From Streptomyces sp. AC555_RSS877 (lineage in GTDB: Bacteria; Actinomycetota; Actinomycetes; Streptomycetales; Streptomycetaceae), in NCBI RefSeq assembly GCF_019049245.1, contig NZ_JAGMUK010000001.1:186001-250000 (forward strand): a stretch of DNA of 64,000 bases, read 5' to 3'. The notes beneath the pieces were generated by a model. It did no database searches and was not told the DNA's origin. It saw only the letters and a program-made list of their open reading frames with translations. Each line of letters opens with the position of its first letter. Positions within the stretch are counted from its first letter, which is position 1. This document shows, piece after piece, positions 1 to 9,017 of the stretch. The translations under genes and the position numbers were made by a program.

Positions 1-3000
1 TCCTCCAGCGCCGAGAACTCCTCCAGGGCGAGCGGGTTCACCTTGCCGAGCTGCTGGTACGCCCGCTCGGCGGCCTTCAGGCGCCTCTCCTGCTCGGCCC
101 GGTGGAACTGCTTCGGCTGGTTGCGCGGGTGCTCCGGGTCCTCCGGCAGCTCCTCGCCTTCGGCGGGGGGCGAGGGCGGCACCAGCTGGTGCGGGCCGTA
201 CTCGGCCACGAGCCCCGCCGGTTCCACACCGAGTTCCTCCAGCGCCTTGGTCTCCAGCTGCTCGATCCGCAGCCGCTTCTCGGCGCCGAGTACCTCACCC
301 CGGTGGACTGAATCCGTCAACTTGTCGAGCTCCGCCTTGAGGTCACGCCCCGCGTTCCGGGCGGCTGCCAGCTCCTGCTCGCGGCGGGTCTTGGCGGCCT
401 CGGCCGCGGTGCGCTCCGCGTCGGCGCGGGCGAGGGAGACCTCGACGTGTGCGAGCAGCTGCCGGGCACCGGAGGCGACGGCCTCCGCGACGGCCGCCTC
501 GTGTCTGAGGCGGGCCCGCCGCTGCTCGGCACGCGCGCGTGCCTCGCGTTCCGCGCGGGCGGCCCGGTCGAGCGAGTCGGCCCGCCCCGACAGGCCCCTG
601 ACTCTTTCCTCGTGCGTACGGACCTGGAGGCGGGCCTCCATCTCGGTCTGCCGGGCGTTGGCCCCGTCGGCGGCGAGCCGGTCCCGTACCGAGGTGTCGG
701 GCTCCTCCTCGACCGGCATCTCCTCGGCCACGGCCAGCCGCTCGGCAAGCTCCTCGACATCCTGGAGGGCCTTGTCCAGCGCCTCCTGCGCCCGCGCGGC
801 GGCGGCCACCGACCGCTCCGCCTCACCGGCGGCCCCGCGCGCCTGCCCGGACAGCCGCCCCAACTGCTGGGCCACGGCCGACTTCTCCCGGTCGGCGGCC
901 CGGCGCCGCTCCCCCAGCTCCTCGACCCTCGCCGCGCATTCCCTGCGCCGCTCCCCCACCGCGTGCTGCGCCTCGGTGAGCTCCTCGCACCGCACGGCCA
1001 GCTCCTCGAGCTCGGCGGCGGCCTCGTCCACGGACGCCTGCACCTCGAGCAGACTGGGCGCCCCGGCGGACCCACCATGAGCGAAGTGCGCGCCCAAGAG
1101 GTCGCCTTCGGCGGTGACGGCGGTGAGGTCGGGCCGCGCGTAGACAAGATCCTCGGCGTCCTCGAGGGTGCCGACGACGACGATCCCGCGCAGGAGGCGG
1201 CGCACGGCGGGCATCAGGTCGGAGGGGCCACGCACCAGGTCGGCGGCGAAGGGAGGACCGTCGGGACGCGACCGCCCGGCCGAGGCGCCGAGCCGGGCGC
1301 GGTCGGCCACGTTGCCGGAGTCCGTGCCCGTGGGCGCTTCCGCGGCGGCGACAGCCGTCGTGGACGATGTCTCGGCGGCGACGTTCGTGGGAGTGGCCAC
1401 CAGGGGTGGCTGAACGCCACTCCCGGCCGAGGGCCCTTCGCCGGCGTCCGCGGCTGCGTCCACCGGGGGCGGCTGTGCACCACCTCCGGCCGCCGCGGCC
1501 GGGCCCAGAGACCATGCCTCGCCGCCCATGTGCCCTTCGCCGGCGTCCGCGGCTACGCCCGCCGAGGGCGCCTGTGCACCACCCTCGGCCGTCACGGCCG
1601 AGGCCGCGGGCCATGCTTCCGCTCCCACCCGCTCGGCCTCGGCGTTCGCAGCTGCCGCCAGCGGGCGTGTCCGTGCGCCGTTTTCTGCTCTCTCGGCACT
1701 CGTGGCAGTCGCGCCCGTGTCTTCCGGCGCTCCCGCCAGCAGCAGGGCCGCCCGGCCCGCGTCCTGCTTGCGCAGCAGTCGGATCGCGTCGGCTGCCGAG
1801 GACGGGGTGGTCACCGCGATGGCGTCCGCGGCGGCGCCGAAGGCGGCGGCCAGGGCGACCTCGTGGCCCGGGGTCACGGTCAGCAGCTCGGCGGCCGGGC
1901 CGAGCAGGCCGGTGAGGCGGTCCTTCGCGCCGAGCAGCACACCCGTGCCGTCCTTGCGGCGCAGACCGAGCGCCAGCGTCTCGTGGCGGGCCTGGGTCGC
2001 GGCCCGCCTCCGCTCGGCGGCCGTGGCCGCCTCACGAGCGGCGGTGAGCGCGGCCTCCGCCTCGGCGAGCCGCTCCTTCGCCGTCTCGTGCTGCTCGGCG
2101 AGTTCCGCGTCGTCGGCGTCGAGTCCGTCGACCTCGGCCTTCAGGACCTCGTACTCCTCCTGGGCGCGGACGGCACGCTCCTGCGCCTGGTCCCGCGCGG
2201 CGGCGAGGCGGTCGATCTCGGCCTGGGCGGAGGCGGCACGTGAGCGGGCCGCGTTGACCTGACCGTTCAGGCGGGCCAGGCCCTCGCGACGGTCGGCGAT
2301 CGCGCGGGCCACGTCCTTCAGACGCCGTTCCTCATCGGCCAGTCCGCGTTCCAGCTCGGCGCGGTGCGCGACCGTGTCCTCCAGAGCGTGCTCGGCCGCC
2401 TCCAGGGCCGCTTCGAGCTCGGCCTCCTGTTCACGGATCCGGGCGGCCTCGCGTTCCATGTCCTCGGGGTCGCGGCCGTGCCGTTCCTCAGGAGGTGCCA
2501 AGGTCGCGCTCTTCACGCGCGCGTCGGCGAGCGAGACCGTCCCGCGCACCCGCTCGGCGAGCTGGGAGAGCTCGTACCAGGTCTGCTGTGCGCGCTGGAG
2601 GCGCGGGCTGAGCTGCCGTACCTCGTCCTCCAGGAGCGACTCCCGCTGGAGCGCCTTCCTCAGCTCCAGCTCGGCGGCTTCCTTGCGCTCCTTGAGGGCG
2701 GCCTCGTCCGCGACTTCGGCCCGCAGCGCCTCCCGCAGCCGTACGAGATCGTCGGCGAGGAGCCGGAGCCGGGCATCGCGCAGATCCGCCTGGATCACGG
2801 CGGCCCGCCGCGCGACCGCGGCCTGACGCCCGAGCGGCTTCAACTGCCGGCGCAGCTCGTCCGTCAGGTCCTGCACGCGCGCGAGGTTGGCCTGCATCGC
2901 GTCCAGCTTCCGCAGCGCCTTCTCCTTGCGCTTGCGGTGCTTGAGGACGCCGGCCGCCTCCTCGATGAAGGCGCGGCGGCCCATGGGGTCGGCGTGCAGG

Positions 3001-3446
3001 ACGGAGTCGAGCTGGCCCTGGCCGACGATGACATGCATCTCACGGCCGATGCCGGAGTCGGACAGGAGTTCCTGGATGTCGAGGAGACGGCAGGTGTCGC
3101 CGTTGATCTGGTACTCGCTGCCGCCGTTGCGGAACATGATCCGCGTGATGGTGACCTCGGCGTACTCGATGGGCAGCGCCCCGTCGGAGTTGTCGATGGT
3201 CAGGGACACCTCGGCACGGCCCAGCGGCGGGCGGCCGGTGGTGCCGGCGAAGATGACGTCCTCCATCTTGCCGCCGCGCAGCGACTTGGCGCCCTGCTCG
3301 CCCATGACCCAGCTGAGCGCGTCCACGACGTTGGACTTGCCCGAGCCGTTCGGTCCGACGACACACGTGATGCCCGGTTCGAACCGGAGTGTGGTCGCCG
3401 AGGCGAACGACTTGAACCCACGGAGGGTCAGGGCCTTGAGGTGCAC
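1..3446 (-). CDS. smc: chromosome segregation ATPase SMC (C-terminal end beyond the window)
   Basis: SMC forms the ring-shaped ATPase that organises and segregates the chromosome with ScpA/ScpB. About 1,148 codons are visible from a GTG start. Residues 31-38 are the Walker A loop (GPNGSGKS) after the N-terminal motif LRGFKSF. Long Glu/Ala/Arg-rich coiled coil runs to about residue 500, the hinge lies at about 505-790, and the returning coiled coil reaches the left edge at the PLALEEF motif. The signature motif and Walker B lie outside the window. Odd: the hinge is split by about 160 residues (572-733) of Ala/Gly/Pro-rich repeats, which should push the full protein above 1,300 residues against the usual 1,190 or so. 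The reading frame is open throughout, so this is an insertion and not a frameshift. Confidence 0.97.
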   Translation of the reverse strand, partial: MHLKALTLRGFKSFASATTLRFEPGITCVVGPNGSGKSNVVDALSWVMGEQGAKSLRGGKMEDVIFAGTTGRPPLGRAEVSLTIDNSDGALPIEYAEVTITRIMFRNGGSEYQINGDTCRLLDIQELLSDSGIGREMHVIVGQGQLDSVLHADPMGRRAFIEEAAGVLKHRKRKEKALRKLDAMQANLARVQDLTDELRRQLKPLGRQAAVARRAAVIQADLRDARLRLLADDLVRLREALRAEVADEAALKERKEAAELELRKALQRESLLEDEVRQLSPRLQRAQQTWYELSQLAERVRGTVSLADARVKSATLAPPEERHGRDPEDMEREAARIREQEAELEAALEAAEHALEDTVAHRAELERGLADEERRLKDVARAIADRREGLARLNGQVNAARSRAASAQAEIDRLAAARDQAQERAVRAQEEYEVLKAEVDGLDADDAELAEQHETAKERLAEAEAALTAAREAATAAERRRAATQARHETLALGLRRKDGTGVLLGAKDRLTGLLGPAAELLTVTPGHEVALAAAFGAAADAIAVTTPSSAADAIRLLRKQDAGRAALLLAGAPEDTGATATSAERAENGARTRPLAAAANAEAERVGAEAWPAASAVTAEGGAQAPSAGVAADAGEGHMGGEAWSLGPAAAAGGGAQPPPVDAAADAGEGPSAGSGVQPPLVATPTNVAAETSSTTAVAAAEAPTGTDSGNVADRARLGASAGRSRPDGPPFAADLVRGPSDLMPAVRRLLRGIVVVGTLEDAEDLVYARPDLTAVTAEGDLLGAHFAHGGSAGAPSLLEVQASVDEAAAELEELAVRCEELTEAQHAVGERRRECAARVEELGERRRAADREKSAVAQQLGRLSGQARGAAGEAERSVAAAARAQEALDKALQDVEELAERLAVAEEMPVEEEPDTSVRDRLAADGANARQTEMEARLQVRTHEERVRGLSGRADSLDRAARAEREARARAEQRRARLRHEAAVAEAVASGARQLLAHVEVSLARADAERTAAEAAKTRREQELAAARNAGRDLKAELDKLTDSVHRGEVLGAEKRLRIEQLETKALEELGVEPAGLVAEYGPHQLVPPSPPAEGEELPEDPEHPRNQPKQFHRAEQERRLKAAERAYQQLGKVNPLALEEFSALE
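1248..1733 (-). repeat. low-complexity, partly tandem-repeated insert inside the SMC hinge coding region
   Basis: The insert lies between the conserved hinge blocks RAALLLAG and AADLVRGP. On the protein level two copies of a roughly 33-residue unit can be aligned: GGAQAPSAGVAADAGEG followed 33 residues later by GGAQPPPVDAAADAGEG, each preceded by a GAEAW or GGEAW block. At DNA level the segment cgccggcgtccgcggct occurs in both copies. The composition (Ala, Gly, Pro, Glu) predicts a flexible, disordered loop projecting from the hinge. Confidence 0.8.
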
Positions 3447-3577
3447 GCCGCCGGACTCTACCTTCCGGTGGTGTCTCACTCCATGAACCCGCGGTTTCAC
3501 CCATGAACGTGCAGGGCACACCAGACGTTGAAGAGTGAAAGGCTGCACGGGGAAAAAACTGGGCAGGGGAAAGAAAG

Positions 3578-3599
3578 AAGGGACGCCGAAGCGTCCCTT
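3578..3599 (-). terminator. intrinsic terminator downstream of the small coiled-coil gene
   Basis: Perfect 9-bp arms AAGGGACGC and GCGTCCCTT enclose, on the minus strand, a TTCG loop, the very stable UUCG tetraloop. They are followed by a T-rich CTTTCTTTCC tract. It sits between the small coiled-coil gene and smc, which implies that smc has its own promoter. Confidence 0.75.
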
Positions 3600-3672
3600 G
3601 CAAATCTGACAACTTAGCGGTTGATACAGGCTGCCCAACCACTGCGTGAGCTGTCGTGTAGCGATGCAGTGA

Positions 3673-3876
3673 TCAGGTGAGCGCAGGCTCCGCCTGGTGT
3701 GCGTCGATGCTCTCCATGATCCTGTCGTGAGAAGCGGCAGCCGCGAGCGCGTCGTTCTCCTCCTGGATCCGAACGAGTTCGGACTCCAGGTCCTGGACGC
3801 GCTGCTGAAGCCGTCGCATCTCGGCGAGGAGTCGAGGGTCGGAGCCGCCGACGTAACCGAGAAGCGCCTTTGCCAT
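3673..3876 (-). CDS. small conserved coiled-coil protein (67 aa)
   Basis: The function is unknown. The start ATG (protein begins MAKALLGYVGGSD) was chosen over the longer frame because GGAGGA sits 9 nt upstream and the frame above it reads like non-coding sequence. Residues 15-50 (LAEMRRLQQRVQDLESELV and onward) form a clear heptad coiled coil of Leu/Val/Ile with Glu/Arg, followed by an Ala-rich stretch and an acidic tail. I recall similar short proteins in other streptomycetes between acyP and smc. It could be an oligomerising adaptor, but nothing in the sequence says for what. A strong terminator follows, so it is probably monocistronic. Confidence 0.75.
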   Translation of the reverse strand: MAKALLGYVGGSDPRLLAEMRRLQQRVQDLESELVRIQEENDALAAAASHDRIMESIDAHQAEPALT

Positions 3877-4259
3877 GATGGATGGTCCTCCACACTGAGT
3901 GACCGACCGAAGCGGTGTGGGTCGTGAGGGATTCGCACCCGCGGTGCTTGACACTTTTGAGTTCGTGCTGCCGTTCTTCCATGCCAAACAGCTAAGGTGC
4001 GCGGGGTGCTTTCAGCGTCTCACCAAAAAGTTTGACGGTCAACACGATCACGCCCCGTATTGGTGGGCAACCCTGTGCCGCGCGGCCGGAAACGGCGACG
4101 CTGCGGCTCCTTCGGGGCCTTCGGGGGAGTGACGATCATCCTTACTTGCGGAGCCTGCCACGGCAAGCGTTTGTTGGCAACCACCAGGCTCTTTCTGCTT
4201 CTGGCAGCTGCCGGTGGCATGTCCCTCCGCTTCCGCCTGGGCCGTTTTACAGAATCGGG
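3877..4259. other. intergenic region, no supported gene
   Basis: This spacer of about 380 bp separates acyP and the small coiled-coil gene, both on the minus strand. It should hold the promoter of the coiled-coil gene. A minus-strand TTGACC (4037-4042) resembles a -35 box, but no good -10 lies 17 nt downstream. The short open frames here have atypical codon use and I do not support them as genes. Confidence 0.5.
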
Positions 4260-4541
4260 TCAGCGGATGGCGAAGCCGTCGTAACCCCCGCGAGGTGTGT
4301 CCCAGATCTCGGTGACGCCGTCCACCCGACCGGGCGTGTCGTCACTCTGGAGCCAGTCGAGGAGTCCCTGGCAGCCCGTGCGGGGCCCTTCCGCGACCAC
4401 CTGGACCCGGCCGTCGCCCAAATTGAGAGCAAAACCACTCAGGCCGCCGATCTCCAGGGCCTTGGCCCGCGTGAACCAGCGGAAACCCACACCTTGGACC
4501 CGTCCACGCACCCAGGCGACCAGTCGTACATCCTCGCTCAT
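4260..4541 (-). CDS. acyP: acylphosphatase
   Basis: Small cytosolic enzyme that hydrolyses the carboxyl-phosphate bond of acyl phosphates. The 93-residue protein is the full family length. The signature GRVQGVGFR (residues 13-21) supplies the phosphate-binding loop and catalytic Arg21. The second block, [11 protein letters not shown], holds the catalytic Asn40. The C-terminus GYDGFAIR closes the fold. The start ATG begins [10 protein letters not shown]. It lies upstream of the coiled-coil gene and smc on the same strand, but spacers of several hundred bases argue against one tight operon. The acyP-smc neighbourhood is conserved in actinobacteria as I know it, without an obvious functional reason. 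Confidence 0.95.
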   Translation of the reverse strand: MSEDVRLVAWVRGRVQGVGFRWFTRAKALEIGGLSGFALNLGDGRVQVVAEGPRTGCQGLLDWLQSDDTPGRVDGVTEIWDTPRGGYDGFAIR

Positions 4542-4709
4542 GAGTGCAACCTAACGGGCCAATGTCTCTCGGGACACTTCCTCCCCGGGCGCCATGCGGT
4601 ACCGTCCCCACCCAATGAATCTCATACGAAACTCACTCGATCGTGTGGGTTTCGTGAGCTTGGTTGACCGGGGGGACGCGTCGACCGCCAGGACGAGGAA
4701 GGCAAGGAC

Positions 4710-5786
4710 ATGGGACGCCACCGACGCTCCGCCGCCGGCCGCGCCGCCACGGGCCGCGCCACAGGGGTGACAGAGACGTATGACCCCTACACGGGGAGTT
4801 ATGCGCACCACGACTCGTACGGGGATCACCCCACGGCAGGCATGGCCCCCTATCTGAACCCCGAGGCGCACGCCGAGGCCGACGCGAGGAGTGACGCCTA
4901 CCTGTTCGCGACGGAGGAGGACTACGCCACCTACCGGGGCGAGGGCTTCACGCCCGGCGACGGCCCACGGCGCGGCTCGCACCGCCGGAGGAAGAGGACC
5001 GTGACGCCGGTGAGGACCGGCCTGCTCGGCGTCTCCGCGGCGGTCGCCCTCGGCACGGTCGCGGTCGCCACAGGTGCGGTGCCCGGCCTCGAGAACTACA
5101 AGCTCGGCGGCGGCAACAGCAGCGGCGGCGGCGACAGTGTGCAGGCCGCGGACTCGCCGACCAACAGCCCGGCCGAGCAGGGCGGCACCTCGGGCAGCGC
5201 CGAGAGCCGTGACGAGGGGGCGACCAGCCGCGACGCGGACCGCTCCGCCTCGCCCTCGCCCTCCCCTTCGACGTCGTCGGCCGCGCCGACCAAGACACCG
5301 TCGAAGAAGCCGCAGGCCACCCCCAGCAAGAAGCCCAAGACGACTCCTCCGCAGGCGGCCACCAAGGCGCCGCCGAAGGAGACCAGCGCCCCCGTGACGG
5401 TGTCCGCGGAGACCGCCGCCGCGGCCGAGGTGCTGAAGCTCGTCAACGAGGAGCGGGCGAAGGTGGGCTGCAGCGCGGTCGCCGCTAACAGCGCACTGGC
5501 CGACCTCGCCCAGGCCTTCAGCCAGGACATGGCCGCGCGCGGCTTCTTCGACCACACCGACCCCGACGGTCTGAGCCCCTGGGACCGGGCCGCGAAGGCA
5601 GACGTCACCGACCTCGGGGGCGAGAACATAGCCCGGGGCCAGGCCGACGCGGCCGCGGTGATGGAGGCCTGGATGAACAGCCCCGGCCACAAGGCCAACA
5701 TCCTGAACTGCGACTTCAAGACGCTGGGAGTCGGCGTGCACCTCGCGTCGGGCGGCCCTTGGTGGACGCAGGACTTCGGCTACTAG
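4710..5786 (+). CDS. membrane-anchored or secreted CAP (SCP/PR-1) domain protein
   Basis: 358 residues. An Arg/His-rich cytosolic N-terminus (1-100) is followed by one hydrophobic segment (about 102-122) and a Ser/Thr/Pro/Lys-rich linker (125-235) typical of proteins crossing the cell wall. The C-terminal CAP domain (about 239-356) begins EVLKLVNEERAKVGC and contains DHTDPDG and the GENIARG block with the conserved His, Glu and Asn pattern, then ends WWTQDFGY. CAP domains act outside the cell; bacterial substrates are mostly unknown. AAGG lies a few bases before the ATG. It stands alone between a divergent acyP and an HxlR gene. The signal-anchor topology (N-in, CAP-out) is inferred. Confidence 0.85.
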   Translation: MGRHRRSAAGRAATGRATGVTETYDPYTGSYAHHDSYGDHPTAGMAPYLNPEAHAEADARSDAYLFATEEDYATYRGEGFTPGDGPRRGSHRRRKRTVTPVRTGLLGVSAAVALGTVAVATGAVPGLENYKLGGGNSSGGGDSVQAADSPTNSPAEQGGTSGSAESRDEGATSRDADRSASPSPSPSTSSAAPTKTPSKKPQATPSKKPKTTPPQAATKAPPKETSAPVTVSAETAAAAEVLKLVNEERAKVGCSAVAANSALADLAQAFSQDMAARGFFDHTDPDGLSPWDRAAKADVTDLGGENIARGQADAAAVMEAWMNSPGHKANILNCDFKTLGVGVHLASGGPWWTQDFGY

Positions 5787-5797
5787 TTCCGGCGACA

Positions 5798-5840
5798 ACC
5801 GGCAGGTCGCACTAACTCTTGGTTAGCGCGACCTGCCGGT
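5798..5840. promoter_or_regulatory. 43-bp inverted repeat: terminator and/or HxlR operator
   Basis: Arms of 13 bp (ACCGGCAGGTCGC and its complement), one mismatch, then 5 more paired bases CTAAC/GTTAG around a 5-base loop. It starts 12 bp after the stop codon of the CAP gene and ends 28 bp before the ATG of the HxlR gene. The right arm overlaps the position of a possible -35 for the HxlR gene, whose -10-like TACGCT sits at 5857-5862. Confidence 0.6.
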
Positions 5841-5868
5841 CAGCGCTGCGTTCGAGTACGCTTGAGGT

Positions 5869-6270
5869 ATGGACACCACGCAGGAGCGCACGGAGGCGCA
5901 GGACCTCCCGTACGACGTGTTCGCCAAGGCCTGCCCCTCGCGCGGCACCCTGGAGCACGTCACGGGACGCTGGGGAGCACTCACCCTCGGTGCCCTGCAC
6001 GAGGGCTCGCTGCGCTTCAACGAGCTGCGCCGCCGCGTGGACGGCGTGAGCGAGAAGATGCTCTCCCAGACGCTGCACGCCCTGGAGCGCGACGGCCTGG
6101 TCCACCGCGAGGCACAGCCCACCAACCCGCCCCGCGTGGACTACGAGCTGACCCCGCTCGGCCGCGAGATCGCCACCCGCCTGACCGGCCTCATCCAGTT
6201 CGTGGAGGGGCGCATGGACGACGTGCTCACCGCCCGCGAGCGTTACGACGCGACCCGCGGCGCCCGCTGA
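5869..6270 (+). CDS. HxlR-family winged-helix transcriptional regulator
   Basis: 133 residues, full length for the family. The N-terminal [17 protein letters not shown] holds the Cys that many HxlR proteins use for sensing electrophiles or redox state. The helix-turn-helix runs through [19 protein letters not shown] (about 50-68). The wing contains [12 protein letters not shown] and the C-terminal helix mediates dimers. The start has a possible -10 (TACGCT) only 6 nt upstream and a poor ribosome-binding site, so a leaderless transcript is possible. Its 3' end overlaps convergent mutM by 28 bp. The long palindrome upstream is a plausible autoregulatory operator. No divergent target gene is present, so its regulon is unknown. 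Confidence 0.88.
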   Translation: MDTTQERTEAQDLPYDVFAKACPSRGTLEHVTGRWGALTLGALHEGSLRFNELRRRVDGVSEKMLSQTLHALERDGLVHREAQPTNPPRVDYELTPLGREIATRLTGLIQFVEGRMDDVLTARERYDATRGAR

Positions 6271-7103
6271 CACCTCGGGCAGAAGTAGCTGGACCGGTTC
6301 ATCCAGGGGCGCCGGCGCATCGGCGTGGCGCAGCGCTTGCAGGGCAGGCCCTCGCGGCCGTACGCGTCGAGTGAGCGGTCGAAGTAGCCGGACTCACCGT
6401 TGACGTTGACGTAGAGGCTGTCGAAGCTCGTGCCGCCGACCGCGAGGGCCGCGTTCATCACGTCCCGGACGTGGCCCAGGAGTTCGGCTGTGCGCGGCCG
6501 CGTGAAGCCCGTCGTCGGGCGCTCGTAATGGATGCGGGCGCGCCAAAGGGCCTCGTCCGCGTAGATGTTGCCGACGCCGCTGATCAACGACTGGTCGAGC
6601 AGGGCCCGTTTGATGGTGCTGCGCTTGCGGCGCAGGGCCTGGTGGAAGGCCTCGTCGTCGAACTGCGGGTCCAGGGGGTCGCGGGCGATGTGCGCGATGA
6701 CGTCGGGCAGGCCGTCCGGGGTGGTGTCGTGCAACGACAGGCCACCGAAGGTGCGTTGGTCGACGAAGCGGAGTTCCGTGTCCACCTCGTCCGCGAACCG
6801 GACCCGGATCCTGAGGTGCTTCTCGTCGGGCGCCGCGTGCGGCTGGACCAGGAGCTGCCCGCTCATGCCGAGGTGCGCCAGGACCGCCTGGTCGGTGTCC
6901 TCCAGCGGCAGCCACAGGTACTTGCCCCGGCGGCTGGGCACGCCGATGCGATGGCCCTTGAGACCGTGGGCGAAGTCGTCAGCGCCGGCGAGATGACGGC
7001 GTACCGCACGCGGGTGCAGCACCTCGGCCTCGGCGACCGTCCGGTGGGCGACCCACCGCTCCAGACCGCGCCGTACGACCTCGACCTCGGGCAACTCGGG
7101 CAT
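6243..7103 (-). CDS. mutM: formamidopyrimidine-DNA glycosylase (Fpg/MutM)
   Basis: Base-excision repair enzyme that removes 8-oxoguanine and formamidopyrimidines and nicks the resulting site. 286 residues. The N-terminus PELPEVE gives the catalytic Pro2 nucleophile and Glu3. Lys in RRGKYLW matches the beta-hairpin lysine. The helix-two-turn-helix ([16 protein letters not shown]) binds DNA. The C-terminal zinc finger has C-x2-C (CKRC) and C-x2-C (CPRC) pairs and ends [16 protein letters not shown] lies just before the ATG. It follows rnc on the same strand after an 88-bp gap holding a hairpin, so part of its transcription may be independent. Its 3' end overlaps the HxlR gene tail to tail. Confidence 0.97.
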   Translation of the reverse strand: MPELPEVEVVRRGLERWVAHRTVAEAEVLHPRAVRRHLAGADDFAHGLKGHRIGVPSRRGKYLWLPLEDTDQAVLAHLGMSGQLLVQPHAAPDEKHLRIRVRFADEVDTELRFVDQRTFGGLSLHDTTPDGLPDVIAHIARDPLDPQFDDEAFHQALRRKRSTIKRALLDQSLISGVGNIYADEALWRARIHYERPTTGFTRPRTAELLGHVRDVMNAALAVGGTSFDSLYVNVNGESGYFDRSLDAYGREGLPCKRCATPMRRRPWMNRSSYFCPRCQRAPRVAS

Positions 7104-7135
7104 GGGGCTCCCCCGTCACATCCGGTGTATGAGTC

Positions 7136-7175
7136 GAGCGCCCGCCCCGGGGCAGGACCCCAGGGACGGGCGCTC
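7136..7175 (-). terminator. hairpin between rnc and mutM
   Basis: 13-bp arms GAGCGCCCGCCCC and GGGACGGGCGCTC pair with a single mismatch around a 14-base loop. There is no clear T tract. It could attenuate transcription from the rpmF-rnc operon into mutM, or act as an mRNA-processing or stabilising stem next to the RNase III gene. Confidence 0.5.
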
Positions 7176-7191
7176 GGTCGCGCTTGTTCGG

Positions 7192-8004
7192 TCAGGCGGA
7201 GACGGACGACGGACCTTCGCCGTCCTCGGCGGCCCGCTCGGCCGCCTCCTTGGCCCGCTCGTCCGCGGCGGCCCGAATGGCCCGCCAGGCGGACTCGGCG
7301 GCCTGCTGCTCCGCCTCCTTCTTGCTGCGGCCGGTGCCGGTGCCGTACGAGACGCCTCCGACGCGGGCGGCAGCAGTGAAGACCTTTTCGTGGTCGGGGC
7401 CGGTCTCCGTGACCAGGTACTCGGGCACGCCGAGTCCTTCGGTCGCGGTGAGCTCCTGGAGACTGGTCTTCCAGTCCAGGCCGGCTCCGAGATTCGAGGA
7501 CTTCTCGATCAGTGGGTCGAACAGGCGGTGCACGAGCTCCGCCGCCGAGTCCAGGCCCTGGTCGAGATAGACCGCGCCGATCACCGCTTCCAGGGTGTCG
7601 GCGAGGATGGACGCCTTGTCCCGGCCGCCCGTGCCCTCTTCACCGCGGCCGAGCCGGATGAAAGAGCCCAGGTCGAGCCCACGGCTGACCTCCGCCAGCG
7701 CACGCGAGTTGACCACCGCGGCCCGCAACTTGGCCAGTTGGCCTTCGGGCAGGTCGGGGTGGGTGCGATACAGCGTGTCCGTGACCACGAGGCCGAGTAC
7801 GGAGTCCCCGAGGAACTCCAGGCGTTCGTTGGTCGGCAGACCGCCGTTCTCGTACGCGTACGAACGGTGGGTCAGTGCACGCACCAGAAGGGCGGACTCG
7901 AGTGTGTACCCGAGCCGCCCTTCCAACAGCGTGTGGGACGAGGCTGTGTTGTCCGCCGGGCTACTCCCGCTCACGCGGGGAGCGGTCTTCTTTGGCGTGG
8001 ACAC
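7192..8004 (-). CDS. rnc: ribonuclease III
   Basis: Double-strand-specific endoribonuclease for rRNA and mRNA processing; the Streptomyces enzyme is AbsB, a global regulator of antibiotic production. 270 residues from the GTG at 8004, chosen because GAGAGG lies 5 nt upstream and the length matches the family; the frame runs further up but without a binding site. The nuclease domain carries [15 protein letters not shown] (the family signature with catalytic acidic residues) and [13 protein letters not shown] (second acidic cluster). The double-stranded-RNA-binding domain spans [11 protein letters not shown] to [14 protein letters not shown]. It follows rpmF by 19 bp, so they are co-transcribed. 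The tail is Ala/Glu-rich. Confidence 0.97.
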   Translation of the reverse strand: MSTPKKTAPRVSGSSPADNTASSHTLLEGRLGYTLESALLVRALTHRSYAYENGGLPTNERLEFLGDSVLGLVVTDTLYRTHPDLPEGQLAKLRAAVVNSRALAEVSRGLDLGSFIRLGRGEEGTGGRDKASILADTLEAVIGAVYLDQGLDSAAELVHRLFDPLIEKSSNLGAGLDWKTSLQELTATEGLGVPEYLVTETGPDHEKVFTAAARVGGVSYGTGTGRSKKEAEQQAAESAWRAIRAAADERAKEAAERAAEDGEGPSSVSA

Positions 8005-8023
8005 TGTGCCTCTCACCAGCCGC

Positions 8024-8197
8024 TCAGACCTCGAGGACCTGGCGCTTGTTGTAAGTGCCGCAAGACGGGCACGCGATGTGCTGCAGCTTGGGCTCGTGGC
8101 AGCGCTCGCACGCAACCAGGGTGGGGACCGCAGCCTTCCACTGCGACCGGCGGTGGCGCGTGTTGCTGCGCGACATCTTCCGCTTCGGAACAGCCAC
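8024..8197 (-). CDS. rpmF: 50S ribosomal protein L32
   Basis: 57 residues. The sequence [19 protein letters not shown] is the basic N-terminus of L32, followed by a zinc ribbon with the C-x2-C pairs CERC and CPSC (the zinc-binding C+ form). The GTG start lies 2 bp after the DUF177 stop codon, with its ribosome-binding site inside the end of that gene (GCAGGAGAAG), so translation is coupled. The DUF177-rpmF-rnc order is the common bacterial arrangement linking ribosome synthesis with rRNA processing. Confidence 0.97.
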   Translation of the reverse strand: MAVPKRKMSRSNTRHRRSQWKAAVPTLVACERCHEPKLQHIACPSCGTYNKRQVLEV

Positions 8198-8199
8198 GG

Positions 8200-8853
8200 C
8201 TACTTCTCCTGCTTCTCGTCGACGCCCGCTTCGGCGCCGCTCATGTCGTCCTTCTCGCCGTCTCCGAGTGAATCGGCGAGTCCCTGCAGTGCCGCCCAAC
8301 GAATGTCGACGGCGTCATGGTGGTGGTCCGGGTCGTCCGTGAGCCGTGCTCCGCACTCGGAACACAGGCCCAGACAGTCTTCCTGGCACACCGGCTGCAT
8401 CGGCAGTGAGAGCACCACCGCGTCCCGCAGCACGGGTTCGAGGTCGAACAGGCCGTCCTCGATGAAGAGCATGTCCTCGTCCGGTACCGCTCCCTCGGCG
8501 TCGTCGGCCGGCTCCGCTTTCACGCGGCCCCGGTCGTCGGCGTCAGGGTACGAGAACATCTCCTGGAAGTCCGCTTCGAGCAGCAGCTCGAGCGGCTCCA
8601 GACACCTTACGCACTCCCCCTTGGCCCGTGCACGGGCGGTGCCTGTGACAAGCACCCCCTCCATGACCGACTCAAGGCGGAGATCAAGCTTCATCGGGGC
8701 GCCTTCCGGCACTCCGATGACCTCCTGGATGCCGAGATCCTTGGGGGCGTCGATCTCGCGGGTCAGGCGCTGCAGCGCGCCAGGACGCCGCCCCAGCTCG
8801 TGTGTGTCGAACACGAGAGGGTTGCGGTGGTCGAGGCGGGCGTTCAGGGCCAT
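8200..8853 (-). CDS. DUF177/YceD family protein
   Basis: 217 residues starting [20 protein letters not shown]. The YceD family is linked to 23S rRNA or ribosome biogenesis because it almost always precedes rpmF. Family marks visible are [18 protein letters not shown] and the C-terminal C-x4-C/C-x2-C set ([15 protein letters not shown]), a potential metal site. An acidic stretch ([12 protein letters not shown]) lies between. The ATG is nearly adjacent to AGCAGGA, a close but workable ribosome-binding site. The frame stays open far upstream through the next gene in another register; homology and composition favour this start. It is the first gene of the DUF177-rpmF-rnc operon. Confidence 0.92.
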   Translation of the reverse strand: MALNARLDHRNPLVFDTHELGRRPGALQRLTREIDAPKDLGIQEVIGVPEGAPMKLDLRLESVMEGVLVTGTARARAKGECVRCLEPLELLLEADFQEMFSYPDADDRGRVKAEPADDAEGAVPDEDMLFIEDGLFDLEPVLRDAVVLSLPMQPVCQEDCLGLCSECGARLTDDPDHHHDAVDIRWAALQGLADSLGDGEKDDMSGAEAGVDEKQEK

Positions 8854-9017
8854 TCCTGCTTTCGATCTTCTGAGCTTGGGGGACGCTGCCCTTCGGTGTT
8901 CCCGGGCAGCGTTGATCGCGGACGTACACGCGACCGAAGAGCCAGGATACTGGACCTTTCGCTCACGGCCCAATCCGGTGTGCGCTCCCGGCCACAGCCC
9001 CTTCCCGAAGGGGCTGA

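Noticed and set aside
4020-4220. 66-codon minus-strand frame between acyP and the coiled-coil gene
   Set aside because: Atypical codon use for this genome, no ribosome-binding site and no recognisable sequence.
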